Assembly: GCA_016288815.1 (NCBI GenBank) | Contig: JAEELF010000052.1 | Location: 1-45,296 of the forward strand | Length of the DNA stretch: 45,296 bases | Direction: 5' to 3' | DNA from: Ruminococcus sp. | GTDB lineage: Bacteria > Bacillota > Clostridia > Oscillospirales > Ruminococcaceae | Shown: positions 24,147 through 33,781 of the stretch, piece by piece | Layout: the number at the start of each line of letters is the position of its first letter | How positions within the stretch are numbered: position 1 is the first letter of the stretch | Position numbers and translations under genes: made by a program | The notes under the pieces: model-generated | Databases searched by the model: none | What the model saw: the letters and a program-made list of their open reading frames with translations, nothing else | Told to the model about the DNA's origin: nothing

Positions 24147-26603
24147 ATGAATCTATCTATGAAATGGCTCGGCGATTACGTTAAAGCCGATATGCCTATA
24201 AAGGATTTCTGCCACTCGCTCACTATGAGCGGCTCTAAGGTGGAATGCTACGAAGCTGAGGGCAGCGAGATATCTAACGTCGTTGTCGGTAAGATACTCT
24301 CCGTTGTGCCGCACGAGAACTCAGATCACCTCGTCGTTTGTCAGGTAGAGGTCGGCAAGGACGCGCCCGTACAGATCGTCACCGGCGCTTCCAATGTCAA
24401 TGCCGGGGACATCGTTCCCGTAGCGCTCGACAACTCTACCCTCCCCGGCGGCGTCAAGATCAAGAAGGGCAAGCTCCGCGGCGTTGAGTCCTGCGGTATG
24501 CTCTGCTCGCTCGGTGAGCTGGGTCTCGACAAGCGCGACTTCCCCTATGCTATCGAGGACGGTATCTTCATCATGCAGGAGGACTGCCAGATCGGTCAGG
24601 ATATCCGGTCCGCTATCGGTCTCAATGATACTTCGGTGGAGTTCGAGATAACCTCCAACCGCCCCGACTGCCTCAGCGTTATCGGTCTCGCGCGCGAGAC
24701 CGCCGCTACCTACGACCTCCCGCTGAACGTGTCCGCGCCTGAGTTCAAGGGCGTTGACGGCGACATCAGCTCCATGCTCAGGGTAGATATCCTCGACCCC
24801 GAGCACTGCCCGAGATACTGTGCGGGTATCGTCAAGAACGTTAAGATCGGTCCGTCGCCGCGCTGGATGAGAGAGCGTCTGCGTGCGAGCGGCGTGCGCC
24901 CCATAAACAATTTCGTTGATATCACCAACTACGTCATGCTCGAGTACGGTCAGCCCATGCACGCTTTCGACCTCCGCTACGTTGAGGGCGCGCACATAAA
25001 TGTACGTCTGGCGAAGTCCGGCGAGAAGATAATGACCCTCGACGGCGTTGAGCGTGAGCTTTCTGACGATATGCTCGTTATCGCTGACGAGAAGAAGCCC
25101 GTTGCTGTTGCCGGCATTATGGGCGGCGAGTACAGCGGTATCATGGACGATACCACGACTGTAGTATTCGAGTCTGCGTACTTCGAGCCCACTCAGGTGA
25201 GACGCACCTCAAAGGCGCTGCGTCTCAAGTCTGACGCTTCCTCCCGCTATGAGAAGGGCGTTGATCCGCTCCTCTCCATGACCTGCCTCAAGCGCGCGTT
25301 CCAGCTCGTTGAGGAGCTCGGTGCGGGCGAGGTCGTTAAGAATGTCATCGACTGCGACCACACAAGCTACAGTCCCGCTAAGGTGGAGTTCAGCACGGAA
25401 TGGATAAACGATTTCCTCGGCACTGACATCTCCGAGGCTGACATGAAGGAGTACCTCGGCAGGCTCGGTTTCACCTTCGAGGGCAGCGACGTCGTTGCGC
25501 CGTCCTTCCGTATCGACATCGGCTGCAAGGCTGATATCGCGGAGGAGGTTGCGCGTATCTACGGCTACAACAATATCCCCACCACCGATTTCCGCGGCGT
25601 TGCGCGCGCTGAGCTCACCGATGAGCAGAAGTTCGTCCGCACGCTCAGGAATGCGGCTGTTTCGCTCGGCGGCTATGAGATAGCGACCTACTCGTTCGTT
25701 TCGCCGAAGTACTTCGAGAGGATAAATCTCCCCGCGGACAGCGCTCTGCGCAATGTTGTGCGTATCGTGAACCCGCTCGGTGAGGACACCAGCGTTATGC
25801 GCACGACCACTATACCGTCCATGCTCGACGTGCTCTCGTTCAACTACAATAACCGCAACGAGAAGGCTTGCCTGTTCGAGATCGCCAAGGAGTACCTCCC
25901 CGCCAAGGAGGAGAAGCCCTTCATCAACGGCGATACCCTCGCTAACAGCGGCGCTAAGAAGCACAGGTATGAGTATTCGCTCCCGGACGAGCCCCAGCGC
26001 CTGACCGTGGGTATGTACGGCGGCGAGGCTGACTTCTATACCCTCAAGGGTATGGTCGAGCAGCTCCTTGATGAGCTCAAGATAAGCGGCGTGGAGTATA
26101 TCCGCGCAACGGACAGCGACGCTTTCGATGAGAAGTGCGCTCTGCACCCGTACAGGAGCGCTGTTATCCTGCGGGACGGCGTCGCTCTCGGTATCATGGG
26201 CGAGGTACACCCCGAGGTGCAGGAGAAGTACGGTCTCGGCGTGAAGACCTACGTCGCGAAGCTCAATATCCCCGAGCTCATGGCTTCGGCTGCTGAAAAG
26301 ATAACCTACCAGCCGCTCCCGAAGTTCCCTGCGACCACACGCGATCTCAGCCTCATCTGCGACGACGAGATACCCGTTGCTGAGCTCGAAAAGGCTATCC
26401 GCGGCGCTGTCGGGAAGATACTCGAGAAGGTCACGCTGTTCGACGTCTACAAGGGCAAGCAGATCGAGGACGGCAAGAAGAGCGTTTCGTACTCCATTTC
26501 CATGCGCTCGCACGACGGCACGCTCACCGATGAACAGGCTGACAGTGCCATGAAGAAGGCGCTCAAGGCGCTCTCCGCTATCGGCGCGGAGCTGCGTTCA
26601 TAA
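24147..26603 (+). CDS. pheT: Phenylalanine--tRNA ligase beta subunit
   Basis: This is the 818-residue tRNA-recognition and editing subunit. The domains in order are an N-terminal EMAP-like tRNA-binding fold (about 40-150, with SDHLVVCQVEVG and NVNAGDIVPVAL), B3/B4 editing domain (about 205-380, with NFVDITNYVMLEYGQPMHAF), B5 (about 405-475), the catalytic-like core, and the C-terminal anticodon-binding FDX-ACB domain (about 725-818, PLPKFPATTRDLSLI). It is co-transcribed with pheS across the hairpin cluster. The start ATG 24147 follows GAAAGGAAC. Nothing is missing. Confidence 0.97.
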   Translation: MNLSMKWLGDYVKADMPIKDFCHSLTMSGSKVECYEAEGSEISNVVVGKILSVVPHENSDHLVVCQVEVGKDAPVQIVTGASNVNAGDIVPVALDNSTLPGGVKIKKGKLRGVESCGMLCSLGELGLDKRDFPYAIEDGIFIMQEDCQIGQDIRSAIGLNDTSVEFEITSNRPDCLSVIGLARETAATYDLPLNVSAPEFKGVDGDISSMLRVDILDPEHCPRYCAGIVKNVKIGPSPRWMRERLRASGVRPINNFVDITNYVMLEYGQPMHAFDLRYVEGAHINVRLAKSGEKIMTLDGVERELSDDMLVIADEKKPVAVAGIMGGEYSGIMDDTTTVVFESAYFEPTQVRRTSKALRLKSDASSRYEKGVDPLLSMTCLKRAFQLVEELGAGEVVKNVIDCDHTSYSPAKVEFSTEWINDFLGTDISEADMKEYLGRLGFTFEGSDVVAPSFRIDIGCKADIAEEVARIYGYNNIPTTDFRGVARAELTDEQKFVRTLRNAAVSLGGYEIATYSFVSPKYFERINLPADSALRNVVRIVNPLGEDTSVMRTTTIPSMLDVLSFNYNNRNEKACLFEIAKEYLPAKEEKPFINGDTLANSGAKKHRYEYSLPDEPQRLTVGMYGGEADFYTLKGMVEQLLDELKISGVEYIRATDSDAFDEKCALHPYRSAVILRDGVALGIMGEVHPEVQEKYGLGVKTYVAKLNIPELMASAAEKITYQPLPKFPATTRDLSLICDDEIPVAELEKAIRGAVGKILEKVTLFDVYKGKQIEDGKKSVSYSISMRSHDGTLTDEQADSAMKKALKALSAIGAELRS

Positions 26604-26616
26604 GCCAAAAATTCAT

Positions 26617-26741
26617 AAAAAAGGGACTTCGAGGGGAGCCCCCTCCGGCGGAACGTGGGATAGAATCACCGAACCTTTACTTTCAGGCTCGGTGACCCAC
26701 TTGTTCCGTTAAGGGTGGCAGACCGATTGAAGTCCCTTTTT
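26617..26741. terminator. Elaborate nested stem between convergent pheT and kinase genes
   Basis: A 13-bp outer stem pairs 26618-26630 with 26729-26741, with A runs at the start and T runs at the end, so it can terminate in both directions. Inside it CGGAAC (26649) pairs with GTTCCG (26703), GTGGG with CCCAC, TCACCGA (26666) with TCGGTGA (26689) and CCT with AGG. The result is a rod of about 125 nt, far larger than a normal terminator. It may be a terminator with an inserted element or a stable RNA. Confidence 0.6.
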
Positions 26742-26742
26742 C

Positions 26743-27690
26743 TTATGCGTTCATTTCAAATGCAGCTGAAACTGCCGTGCGTATCGCGTCCATACTGCCA
26801 AGGAAGCCGCGGAGCTGCGCCATGAGCCCGTCTGCGCGGGCAAGGCACTGGGCGGGAGTTTTCCCCTTGAAATAGCCCTCTCCGGATGCGGCGTCGATAT
26901 AGTACCGCATTGCGAGCTCGGCTGTGACGTACAGTATGCCGTCGCTGAGCGAGTTCACCTCCTGCGGGGTGAGGAGCCCTTGCAGGCCCTCTGCGTAGCC
27001 GTGGGCGATCTCGGTTATCGCCGGAACATCCGGGTTTTCCGGGCACGACGAGCGGACTGTGTCACCGAAGTCGAGCGCCGCCCAGCCGTGGGACAGCGTG
27101 TCGAGGTCGAGGAGCGTGCAGTGCTCCCCTGTTATGACGTTCGCGAGCTTTGCGTCGCCGTGGACGTTACGCTGCGGGAGCTTGTCGCTGAAGACCTCGC
27201 CGAGCTGGCGGGTGAGCTCCCCGAGGAGCGGCATATCCGGCGCGCCTCCGAGCTGCGTGAGCCACGTGAAATAGCCGGCGATGCCGTGCAGGCGGAGGGC
27301 GTTGTCCGCGAGGGTGATGCCGTCCGCGATACGCATGAGCTCGCCGAATGCGCGCCCTGCCTGTCTGCGGTCAGCGGCGCCGCCGGAGACGTAGCTGTAC
27401 ATCCGCCAGAAGCCGTCCGCTTCGAGGTATAGCCTGCCGCCGGCAGTCAGGAAAGACGGGAGAAAGGTGCTGCGGCGGGGCTCTCGTTCAAAGGCTCCGC
27501 AGAGCGCTGCGATGTTGCTCATCACAGCCTCCGGGCGGCGGAAAACTGTGGTATTCAGCCCCTGCAGGACGAATGTCCCGCGGGGGCTGCTGACGATATA
27601 TGTGTCGTTGATGTGACCCTCGGTCAGCACGGAGACTGCGATGTCCCCGCTCACGCCGAAGCGTCCCGCGACTGCGCGGAGGTCGGTCAC
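26743..27690 (-). CDS. Phosphotransferase family protein, N-acetylhexosamine 1-kinase (NahK)-like
   Basis: This 315-residue kinase has a choline/aminoglycoside-kinase fold. Motifs include GHINDTYIV (nucleotide loop), QGLNTTVFRRPEAVMSNI, the catalytic HGDAKLANV (about residue 177) and the metal-binding LLDLDTLSHGWAALDFGD. This combination is characteristic of NahK, which phosphorylates N-acetylhexosamines at C1 in mucin- and milk-sugar salvage by gut bacteria. The exact sugar is uncertain. It starts with GTG at 27690, overlapping the TGA of the upstream gene (GTGA), so translation is coupled to the O-antigen-ligase-like gene. Confidence 0.8.
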   Translation of the reverse strand: MTDLRAVAGRFGVSGDIAVSVLTEGHINDTYIVSSPRGTFVLQGLNTTVFRRPEAVMSNIAALCGAFEREPRRSTFLPSFLTAGGRLYLEADGFWRMYSYVSGGAADRRQAGRAFGELMRIADGITLADNALRLHGIAGYFTWLTQLGGAPDMPLLGELTRQLGEVFSDKLPQRNVHGDAKLANVITGEHCTLLDLDTLSHGWAALDFGDTVRSSCPENPDVPAITEIAHGYAEGLQGLLTPQEVNSLSDGILYVTAELAMRYYIDAASGEGYFKGKTPAQCLARADGLMAQLRGFLGSMDAIRTAVSAAFEMNA

Positions 27691-29204
27691 TTGCTCTTTT
27701 TGGCGGGAGCCGCCTTCTTCTGTGGCTTTTCCTTTTTCTCAGCCTTCGCCTTCCTGTCGGACTTGGTCTCAGCGAGCAGCTTCGAGCACGAGGCTCCCGC
27801 TGCTGCCCAGAATATCGGCGAGAATGCGACGTTTGTGCATCCGATCAGGAACAGCAGAGCGCCGGCAAGCGTCAGGGCGAAGATCGCTGCTGTCTCCTGA
27901 GTGCGGTCTTTTTTCATGGAAGCGTAACCCAGACATACCGCCGGGAGCAGCACTGCGAGCAGCGCTATCAGCGAGGGTATGCCGCGAGTTGCTGCGGTGT
28001 AGAGGTACTCGTTGTAGCAGCGGTCGAATGTGCCGTCGTTGTAGCCGAGGATATCGCTGATGTCAGAGCTGTTGTCGAGGGGACCGTAGGTGTAGATCTG
28101 CGCGAGCGAGAGCTGATCGGGTCCGGTGCCGGTGAGTCCGTAATTGCTGATGCAGTTCATGGTCTTGTCGTTGAGGTAGAGGTAGACGTCCTTGGTGCTG
28201 TCGATGTTGAGCACCTCGCGGTTGAACGAGCCGCTCGCGGAGACTCTGACGTAGGAATCAGCCCACCAGAGCTCGTAGCCGTCATAGAGCTTATAGGAGG
28301 TGAGGTCGCCGATGAGTCCTGTGAAGACAAGTCCGATCGCGGCTGCCGCTGAAACCAGCACTGCCGGTACGGAGAGGAGCCTGCTCTTCGGGGCGCCGCT
28401 CCTGAGGACTGCGATGACTGCGGCAATGACCGAGAGGACAAGTCCGCAGAAGCCTATGAGCGTGTATGTGAACATCATCACGAATGAGAACAGGCACGCG
28501 CTGACAAGGCATATCACGCGGCGCTTTTTGCTCTTGTCCATCGCGAAGCCTGTGAGCGCTGCGATGAGGGCGAGCGTCAGCACCATCGCCAGGAAGAGCG
28601 GCGACTGCGAAAGTCCGCTCGCGGCGTTTGCCTTGATGAGAAGATACACAAACTTGTAGTGGGAGAGCTTGCCGAAGAATATCTGCACGAGCGCGATAAC
28701 GCTGTTGAGCAGTCCAACGCCGATGATGCCGTTCAGGAGCGTTTTCAGGGCGGTCTCACGCTTTATCGCGGCGGCTGTCACGAAGAAGCTGAAGTAGAAC
28801 ACGAGCGCAAGGAAGCCCTCGCCGCGTCCGGAGAAGCCGTACAGTCCGATGCTGAAGTCGAAGCCGTTTATCATCGAGATCGCTCCCCACAGCACCATTG
28901 CTGCAAATGCGATCACGGGCAGCAGTGCTCTGCGGTCCACGAACTTGCGTATGAATGCTATCAGGGCAAGTATCATGCAGAACACGCCTCCCACTGCGAG
29001 ACCTCCCGCGGCGAGAGTGTAGCTGAACTTGCTCGTGCTTATCTCGGGGAGCAGTGTGAACAGCGGTACTGCGAAGAATGCCGTCAGCAAGCCTACCGAA
29101 GCGATCTTCGAGTAGCCTTCGTGGGTCATATTGAGGATAAAATTGGATTCCTCCGTGGTGTTGAAGATCGTTTTCGTGACCTTCTTTTCATTACTGTTTG
29201 CCAT
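27687..29204 (-). CDS. O-antigen ligase / polymerase-like (Wzy_C) membrane protein
   Basis: This protein of about 505 residues has some eleven membrane helices and one long outward loop in the C-terminal half (about residues 310-400). The loop contains GLTGTGPDQLSLAQIYTYG and CYNEYLYTAATRGIPSLIALL, with YNEYL resembling the HNxxL-type motif of the Wzy/WaaL family. FSIGLYGFSGRGEGFLAL near residue 115 is also typical. Such proteins join sugar chains at the outer face of the membrane. The Gram-positive target could be a capsule or wall glycan. The C-terminus is lysine-rich (KAEKKEKPQKKAAPAKKSK). I chose ATG 29204 over a frame reaching 29270 because AAAGG lies 9 nt before it. Confidence 0.8.
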   Translation of the reverse strand: MANSNEKKVTKTIFNTTEESNFILNMTHEGYSKIASVGLLTAFFAVPLFTLLPEISTSKFSYTLAAGGLAVGGVFCMILALIAFIRKFVDRRALLPVIAFAAMVLWGAISMINGFDFSIGLYGFSGRGEGFLALVFYFSFFVTAAAIKRETALKTLLNGIIGVGLLNSVIALVQIFFGKLSHYKFVYLLIKANAASGLSQSPLFLAMVLTLALIAALTGFAMDKSKKRRVICLVSACLFSFVMMFTYTLIGFCGLVLSVIAAVIAVLRSGAPKSRLLSVPAVLVSAAAAIGLVFTGLIGDLTSYKLYDGYELWWADSYVRVSASGSFNREVLNIDSTKDVYLYLNDKTMNCISNYGLTGTGPDQLSLAQIYTYGPLDNSSDISDILGYNDGTFDRCYNEYLYTAATRGIPSLIALLAVLLPAVCLGYASMKKDRTQETAAIFALTLAGALLFLIGCTNVAFSPIFWAAAGASCSKLLAETKSDRKAKAEKKEKPQKKAAPAKKSK

Positions 29205-29249
29205 CGTTTCGACCTTTCTTTCCCGCGGGGCGGGAAGCTGGGATTTATG

Positions 29250-29283
29250 CAAAAAAAACTGCGGACGCATGACCGTCCGCAGT
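29250..29283 (-). terminator. Terminator of the RNase Y gene
   Basis: ACTGCGGACG (29258-29267) and CGTCCGCAGT (29274-29283) form a 10-bp stem followed on the minus strand by a T run. Confidence 0.9.
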
Positions 29284-29291
29284 ATACCGCG

Positions 29292-30869
29292 TTATTTTGC
29301 GAAGTCTGTAACTCTGCTCTCGCGAATGAGATTGACCTTGATCTGACCGGGATAATCCATCTCAGTCTCGATCTGCTGGGCGATCTGTCTTGCGACGAGG
29401 ACCATCTTCTCATCGTTGATGACCTCGGGGAGGACCATGATCCTGACTTCACGTCCTGCCTGTACAGCAAAGCACTTCTCGACGCCGTCGTAGGAGTTGC
29501 AGATCTCCTCGAGCTTCTGGAGGCGCTTGATGTAGCTCTCGTAGTTTTCGCTTCTTGCGGCAGGTCTTGCAGCGGAGATAGCGTCGGCTGCCTGTACTAT
29601 GCAGGCGATTACCGTGCGCGGCTCTACATCGTTGTGGTGAGCCTCGACAGCGTGGATTATTACGGGGCTCTCATTGTACTTCTTACATACGTCAACGCCG
29701 ATCTGGACGTGCGAGCCCTCGATCTCGGAGGTAAGAGCCTTGCCGATGTCGTGGAGGAGTCCCGCGCGGCGCGCGATATTGGCGTCAACGCCGAGCTCGG
29801 AAGCGAGCACTCCGCAGAGCTTGGCGACCTCGATACTGTGGTCGAGAACGTTCTGTCTGTAGCTGGTGCGGAACTTAAGACGTCCGAGGAGCTTGATGAG
29901 CTCGTGGTTGAGGCCGTGAACGTTGGTCTCGATGACGGCTCTCTCGCCCTCCTGCTTGATGCGGTACTCGACCTCGCGGCGAGCCTTGTCGACCATTTCC
30001 TCGATGCGGGTGGGGTGGATACGTCCGTCGGCGATGAGCTTTTCGAGCGCTATCCTTGCGACCTCACGTCTGATCTGGTCGAAGCAGGAAAGTGTTATTG
30101 CCTCGGGGGTATCGTCGATTATGAGATCGACTCCCGTGAGGGTCTCGAGCGCACGGATATTGCGTCCCTCGCGGCCGATGATACGTCCCTTCATTTCGTC
30201 ATTTGGGAGCGGGACTACCGAGACTGCTGCCTCGGAGACCTGATCCGCCGCTACCTTGGCGATAGCGAGGGAGATATAGCTCCTTGCCTTCTCATTGCAC
30301 TCGTCCTTGACCTGCTGCTCGTAAGCGGCGACCTTGACGGCTTTTTCGTGGACGAGATCGTCCTCGAGCTTTGAGATTATGTATTCCTTTGCCTGATCCT
30401 TTGTGAATTCGGATATCCTTTCGAGGATATCGAGCTGGCTTTTCTTGATCGAATCTGCCTCCTTGAGCTTTTCGTCGGCGGACTTTATCTTCTGGTTGAG
30501 GATATCCTCCTTCTTCTCAAGGTTGTCGTTTTTCTTATCAAGATTTTCTTCCTTCTGCTGCATACGTCTTTCCTGACGTGACAGCTCTGCTCTGCGGTCC
30601 TTAATTTCCTTATCTGCGTCTGTGCGGAGCTTGTGGATCTCGTCCTTAGCCTCGATGAGAGCGCTTTTCTTCTTGCTGTCGGCGTCCTTCTCGGCGTCCT
30701 CGATGATACGGGCAGCCTGCTGCTCGGCAGATCCGACGATAGCCTCCGCGTCATGCTTGCGCTGCTCGACACCTGCGGCTACGCCCTTCTTGTAGAAGAT
30801 GACATATCCGAGCGCGAGTCCAACGACGAGCGCGACTGCGATAAGTACGATCACAATAACTGGATCCAT
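29292..30869 (-). CDS. rny: Ribonuclease Y
   Basis: RNase Y is the membrane-bound endoribonuclease that starts bulk mRNA decay in many Firmicutes. The 525-residue protein has an N-terminal helix ([20 protein letters not shown]), a long charged coiled coil (about 30-195), a KH domain with [15 protein letters not shown] near 223 and the HD domain with LLHDIGKA near 370. An ATG at 30878 is only 2 nt from AGGAGG, so ATG 30869 (11 nt) is preferred. The gene has a consensus promoter nearly 300 bp upstream, giving a long untranslated leader. Confidence 0.96.
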   Translation of the reverse strand: MDPVIVIVLIAVALVVGLALGYVIFYKKGVAAGVEQRKHDAEAIVGSAEQQAARIIEDAEKDADSKKKSALIEAKDEIHKLRTDADKEIKDRRAELSRQERRMQQKEENLDKKNDNLEKKEDILNQKIKSADEKLKEADSIKKSQLDILERISEFTKDQAKEYIISKLEDDLVHEKAVKVAAYEQQVKDECNEKARSYISLAIAKVAADQVSEAAVSVVPLPNDEMKGRIIGREGRNIRALETLTGVDLIIDDTPEAITLSCFDQIRREVARIALEKLIADGRIHPTRIEEMVDKARREVEYRIKQEGERAVIETNVHGLNHELIKLLGRLKFRTSYRQNVLDHSIEVAKLCGVLASELGVDANIARRAGLLHDIGKALTSEIEGSHVQIGVDVCKKYNESPVIIHAVEAHHNDVEPRTVIACIVQAADAISAARPAARSENYESYIKRLQKLEEICNSYDGVEKCFAVQAGREVRIMVLPEVINDEKMVLVARQIAQQIETEMDYPGQIKVNLIRESRVTDFAK

Positions 30870-31158
30870 ACAGTGCATTACCTCCTTTTCATAAAATGGT
30901 TGTCAGCTTGTACTATAAAACCTATTACCAAAGGCGGTAAATGCCGCATTATTTTATTCATTTGTTATATAGATGAAGAGCCGGAGCCTCCGGCTCGCAA
31001 AACATTGGCGGACTGCACGCGCTCAGGCGGGACGGTCCAATTTGTTCAGTATCATATATGAACGGCGCAGGTATTTTTTTAGCCCTGTATGCCGCATTCA
31101 ATGATTTAAAACAAAGCTGCCATTTACTGCCAAGTAATATTCTGCAAATAAATACAAC
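30870..31158 (-). other. Long 5' leader of the RNase Y mRNA
   Basis: If transcription starts near 31158 the leader is about 290 nt. It contains the near-perfect palindrome GAGCCGGAG-C-CTCCGGCTC (30978-30996) and TTACC/GGTAA close to the ribosome binding site. No T run follows the strong stem. A weak second promoter (TATAGT near 30913) could give a shorter leader. A frame of 71 codons runs through this region but crosses the palindrome and looks spurious. Confidence 0.5.
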
Positions 31159-31164
31159 ACATAT

Positions 31165-31193
31165 ATTATACACCGATTATTACAAATTGTCAA
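31165..31193 (-). promoter_or_regulatory. Consensus promoter upstream of rny
   Basis: On the minus strand TTGACA (31188-31193) and TATAAT (31165-31170) are separated by 17 bp. It is a perfect consensus pair. Confidence 0.85.
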
Positions 31194-31284
31194 TAGCTTT
31201 TACGCTCCCTGAGCAAATATTTTTGTTTATTTTTGAGCACGCAGCACGCCGTCGGGACGGACAGAAGAAATGTTCTGTAAGTGT

Positions 31285-31313
31285 TGCATTACCGCTCAAA
31301 ACGTGGTATAATA
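31285..31313 (+). promoter_or_regulatory. yfhO promoter
   Basis: TTGCAT (31285-31290) and TATAAT (31308-31313) are separated by 17 bp, 31 bp before the start codon. Confidence 0.8.
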
Positions 31314-31344
31314 AATGTGTATATTTTCATAAACGGAGAATCTG

Positions 31345-33771
31345 ATGTCAAGAAAGCTGCGTGGGTACTCCCACTACTCTAAAGAAAAATACCTGACGGC
31401 ATTTCTCCTCGGCTTCGGCGTGCTCATAGCCTCGCTGCTCCCTGTCATGCTCGCCGACCGCGGGTACTTCATCTACTACGGCGACTACAACGCCCAGCAG
31501 ATGCCGTTCTATAATCTCGTCAATGACGCTGTGCGCTCCGGTCAGTTCGGCTGGAACTGGTACACTGACCTCGGCTCCGACCTGCTCACGTCCTACTCGT
31601 TCTACCTCATCGGGAGCCCGTTCTTCTGGCTGTCCGTGCTGCTGCCGAGAGGTCTCGTGACGCTGTCCATGCCGTTCCTGCTCGCGCTCAAGCACGGACT
31701 CGCCTCCATGACTGCATATGCGTACATCAGGAGGTTTGTCCGCAGCAAGAACGCTGCTCTCACGGGTGCGCTGCTCTATGCGTTCTCGGGGTTCCAGGTC
31801 TACAATATCTTCTTCAACCACTTCCAGGACGTCACCGCGCTCTTCCCGCTCATGCTCATCGCGCTCGAGGAGCTCGTCAACAACCGCCGGCGGGGCTGGT
31901 TCGCACTGACGGTCGCGCTCATGGCGTTCATCAACTACTACTTCTTCACGGGACAGGCGGTGTTCCTTGTCCTGTATTTCATCGTAAGATCGCGCTGCGA
32001 GGACTTCCGCGCTTCGTGGAGGAGCTTCTTCTCCGCGGCGGCGGAGGCTGTCATCGGTACGCTCATGGCGTGCGCGGTGCTGCTGCCGTCTGCTGTCGCG
32101 ATACTCGGCAACTACCGCGTCAACGAGCACCTCTGGGGGCAGTCGATGGTCATGTACAGCGACAAGACCCGAATCCCACGCATAATCCAGTCGTTCTTCA
32201 TGCCGGCGGACGCTCCCGCGAGACCGAACCTGTTCCGGTCCGACTACGGTAAGTGGTCCTCGATAGGAGGCTATTTCCCGTTGTTCTCGATGATAGGCGT
32301 GATAACGTTCATGCGTGAGCACAGGCGCCACTGGGCGGTGAAGCTCTCGGTCATCGCTATTATATGCGCGTTCATTCCGGTGCTGAACAGCTCGTTCTAC
32401 ACGTTCAATGCGTCGTACTACGCGCGCTGGTTCTATATGCCGATACTCATTTTCGCCATGATGACCGCACGCACACTCGATGACACACGCTCGGACGTGC
32501 GCCCTGCGATTAGGATATGCGCGGGAATGCTCATCGCTTTTGCGGTCATCTCCGTGCTGCCGGACAAGGTCGGCGGCAAGCTGAAATTCTTCGCGCTGCC
32601 GGACGACCTCCCCTACTTCTACATCACGCTCGGGGTGGCTGTGCTGCTGCTAATCGCGGCGGCTGTCGTATTCCACAGGCGTGACAAGGGGCTGGCTTTC
32701 CGCAGGCTCGCTGTCTGGGCGGCTGCGCTCGCTTCGGTGGTGTGCGTGCTGACGACCGTTCTGTACGGCGCGAACAGTCCCAGAACTGCTAAGAAATACG
32801 TTGATTCAGCCATTAACGGCAGCGGGCAGGTCTATGAAGCCGTCAGCGGGGATAATTTCTTCCGCGCGGATACCTCGCCTGACCGCGATAACTACCCGAT
32901 GTTCTGGGGGCTGCCGTGCATGAGAGCGTTCCAGAGCGTCGTGGAGACCTCGATAATGGACTTCTACTCCTCCGTCGGCGTGCAGAGGGACGTCGCCTCA
33001 CGCGCCGATACTACACACTACACCCTGCGCGGACTGTTCTCGGTCAAGTACTTCTACAAGTACTGCGACGACGAGGAGACCGACGTCGCGGGAGACCTCC
33101 CGGGCTTCGAGCTCGTCCAAGAGGGCGAATACTTCGACGTCTACGAGAACACACTGTTCGTGCCGATGGGCTTCGCGTATGACACCTGCGTGTCCGAGAA
33201 GACCGCTGACGCTAAAAGTCCGCAGGTCCGCGAGCGTATGCTGATGAAGTGCCTCGTGCTCACCGATGAGCAGATAGAGCGGTACTCCGATATAATCACC
33301 GTCAAGGACCCGACCGCGGCAAGCACGCTCACGCAGCTCAGCTACAAGAGCTTCTGCGAGGAAAAGCGGGAGTGCTGTGCGAGCTCATTCACATACGATT
33401 CGCACGGCTTTGAATCGGAGATAACCCTCGATTCGCCGCGGCTGGTGTTCTTCAGTGTCCCCTACAGCTCCGGCTGGAGCGCTGAGGTCAACGGCAAGCC
33501 AGCGGACGTCGAAAAGGTAAGCTACGGGCTCATGGCTGTACGCGCGGAAAGCGGAGATAATACGATAGTTTTCCGCTACCGCACCCCCGGGCTCACTGCC
33601 GGGCTGATACTAAGCGGGGTGGGTCTTCTTGCGCTGGTGCTCTGGCTGCTGCTCAGCCGGGTGACCCGCAGAAAGGGCGGCGCTCCAGCGCTCTCACACT
33701 ATTACGATTATGATTCATACCATAAAATAAGCGCTTCGCAGGCGTACACCGATACCCTGACTAGGCGCTGA
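31345..33771 (+). CDS. YfhO family membrane glycosyltransferase-like protein
   Basis: The 808-residue multi-helix protein matches the YfhO family, GT-C-like membrane proteins that transfer sugars from lipid carriers on the outer face. In Bacillus and Listeria relatives the target is a teichoic acid. Family features include FIYYGDYNAQQMPFYN in the first outer loop (about 40-56), LGSDLLTSYSFYLIGSPFFW and FFNHFQDVTALFPLM. The C-terminal outward domain ends FRYRTPGLTAGLILSGVGLL with a last helix. The start ATG 31345 follows CGGAGA. A NUDIX gene follows after 10 bp. The glycan target is unknown. Confidence 0.88.
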   Translation: MSRKLRGYSHYSKEKYLTAFLLGFGVLIASLLPVMLADRGYFIYYGDYNAQQMPFYNLVNDAVRSGQFGWNWYTDLGSDLLTSYSFYLIGSPFFWLSVLLPRGLVTLSMPFLLALKHGLASMTAYAYIRRFVRSKNAALTGALLYAFSGFQVYNIFFNHFQDVTALFPLMLIALEELVNNRRRGWFALTVALMAFINYYFFTGQAVFLVLYFIVRSRCEDFRASWRSFFSAAAEAVIGTLMACAVLLPSAVAILGNYRVNEHLWGQSMVMYSDKTRIPRIIQSFFMPADAPARPNLFRSDYGKWSSIGGYFPLFSMIGVITFMREHRRHWAVKLSVIAIICAFIPVLNSSFYTFNASYYARWFYMPILIFAMMTARTLDDTRSDVRPAIRICAGMLIAFAVISVLPDKVGGKLKFFALPDDLPYFYITLGVAVLLLIAAAVVFHRRDKGLAFRRLAVWAAALASVVCVLTTVLYGANSPRTAKKYVDSAINGSGQVYEAVSGDNFFRADTSPDRDNYPMFWGLPCMRAFQSVVETSIMDFYSSVGVQRDVASRADTTHYTLRGLFSVKYFYKYCDDEETDVAGDLPGFELVQEGEYFDVYENTLFVPMGFAYDTCVSEKTADAKSPQVRERMLMKCLVLTDEQIERYSDIITVKDPTAASTLTQLSYKSFCEEKRECCASSFTYDSHGFESEITLDSPRLVFFSVPYSSGWSAEVNGKPADVEKVSYGLMAVRAESGDNTIVFRYRTPGLTAGLILSGVGLLALVLWLLLSRVTRRKGGAPALSHYYDYDSYHKISASQAYTDTLTRR

Positions 33772-33781
33772 GGAGGTTCTT

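Noticed and set aside
24341..24532. Minus-strand frames inside pheT and clpB
   Set aside because: They are antisense shadows of long, motif-rich genes in GC-biased third positions.
26709..26741. A T-box-like string (AAGGGTGGCAGACCG followed by a GTCCC-T run) after pheT
   Set aside because: There is no stem I or specifier, and no plus-strand gene follows for more than 4 kb. It is explained by the nested stem between convergent genes.
28659..30374. A 571-codon plus-strand frame opposite rny
   Set aside because: It is a shadow of RNase Y. The KH and HD motifs are on the minus strand.
30958..31173. A 71-codon minus-strand frame in the rny leader
   Set aside because: It has no ribosome binding site, runs through a perfect hairpin and shows no protein-like pattern.
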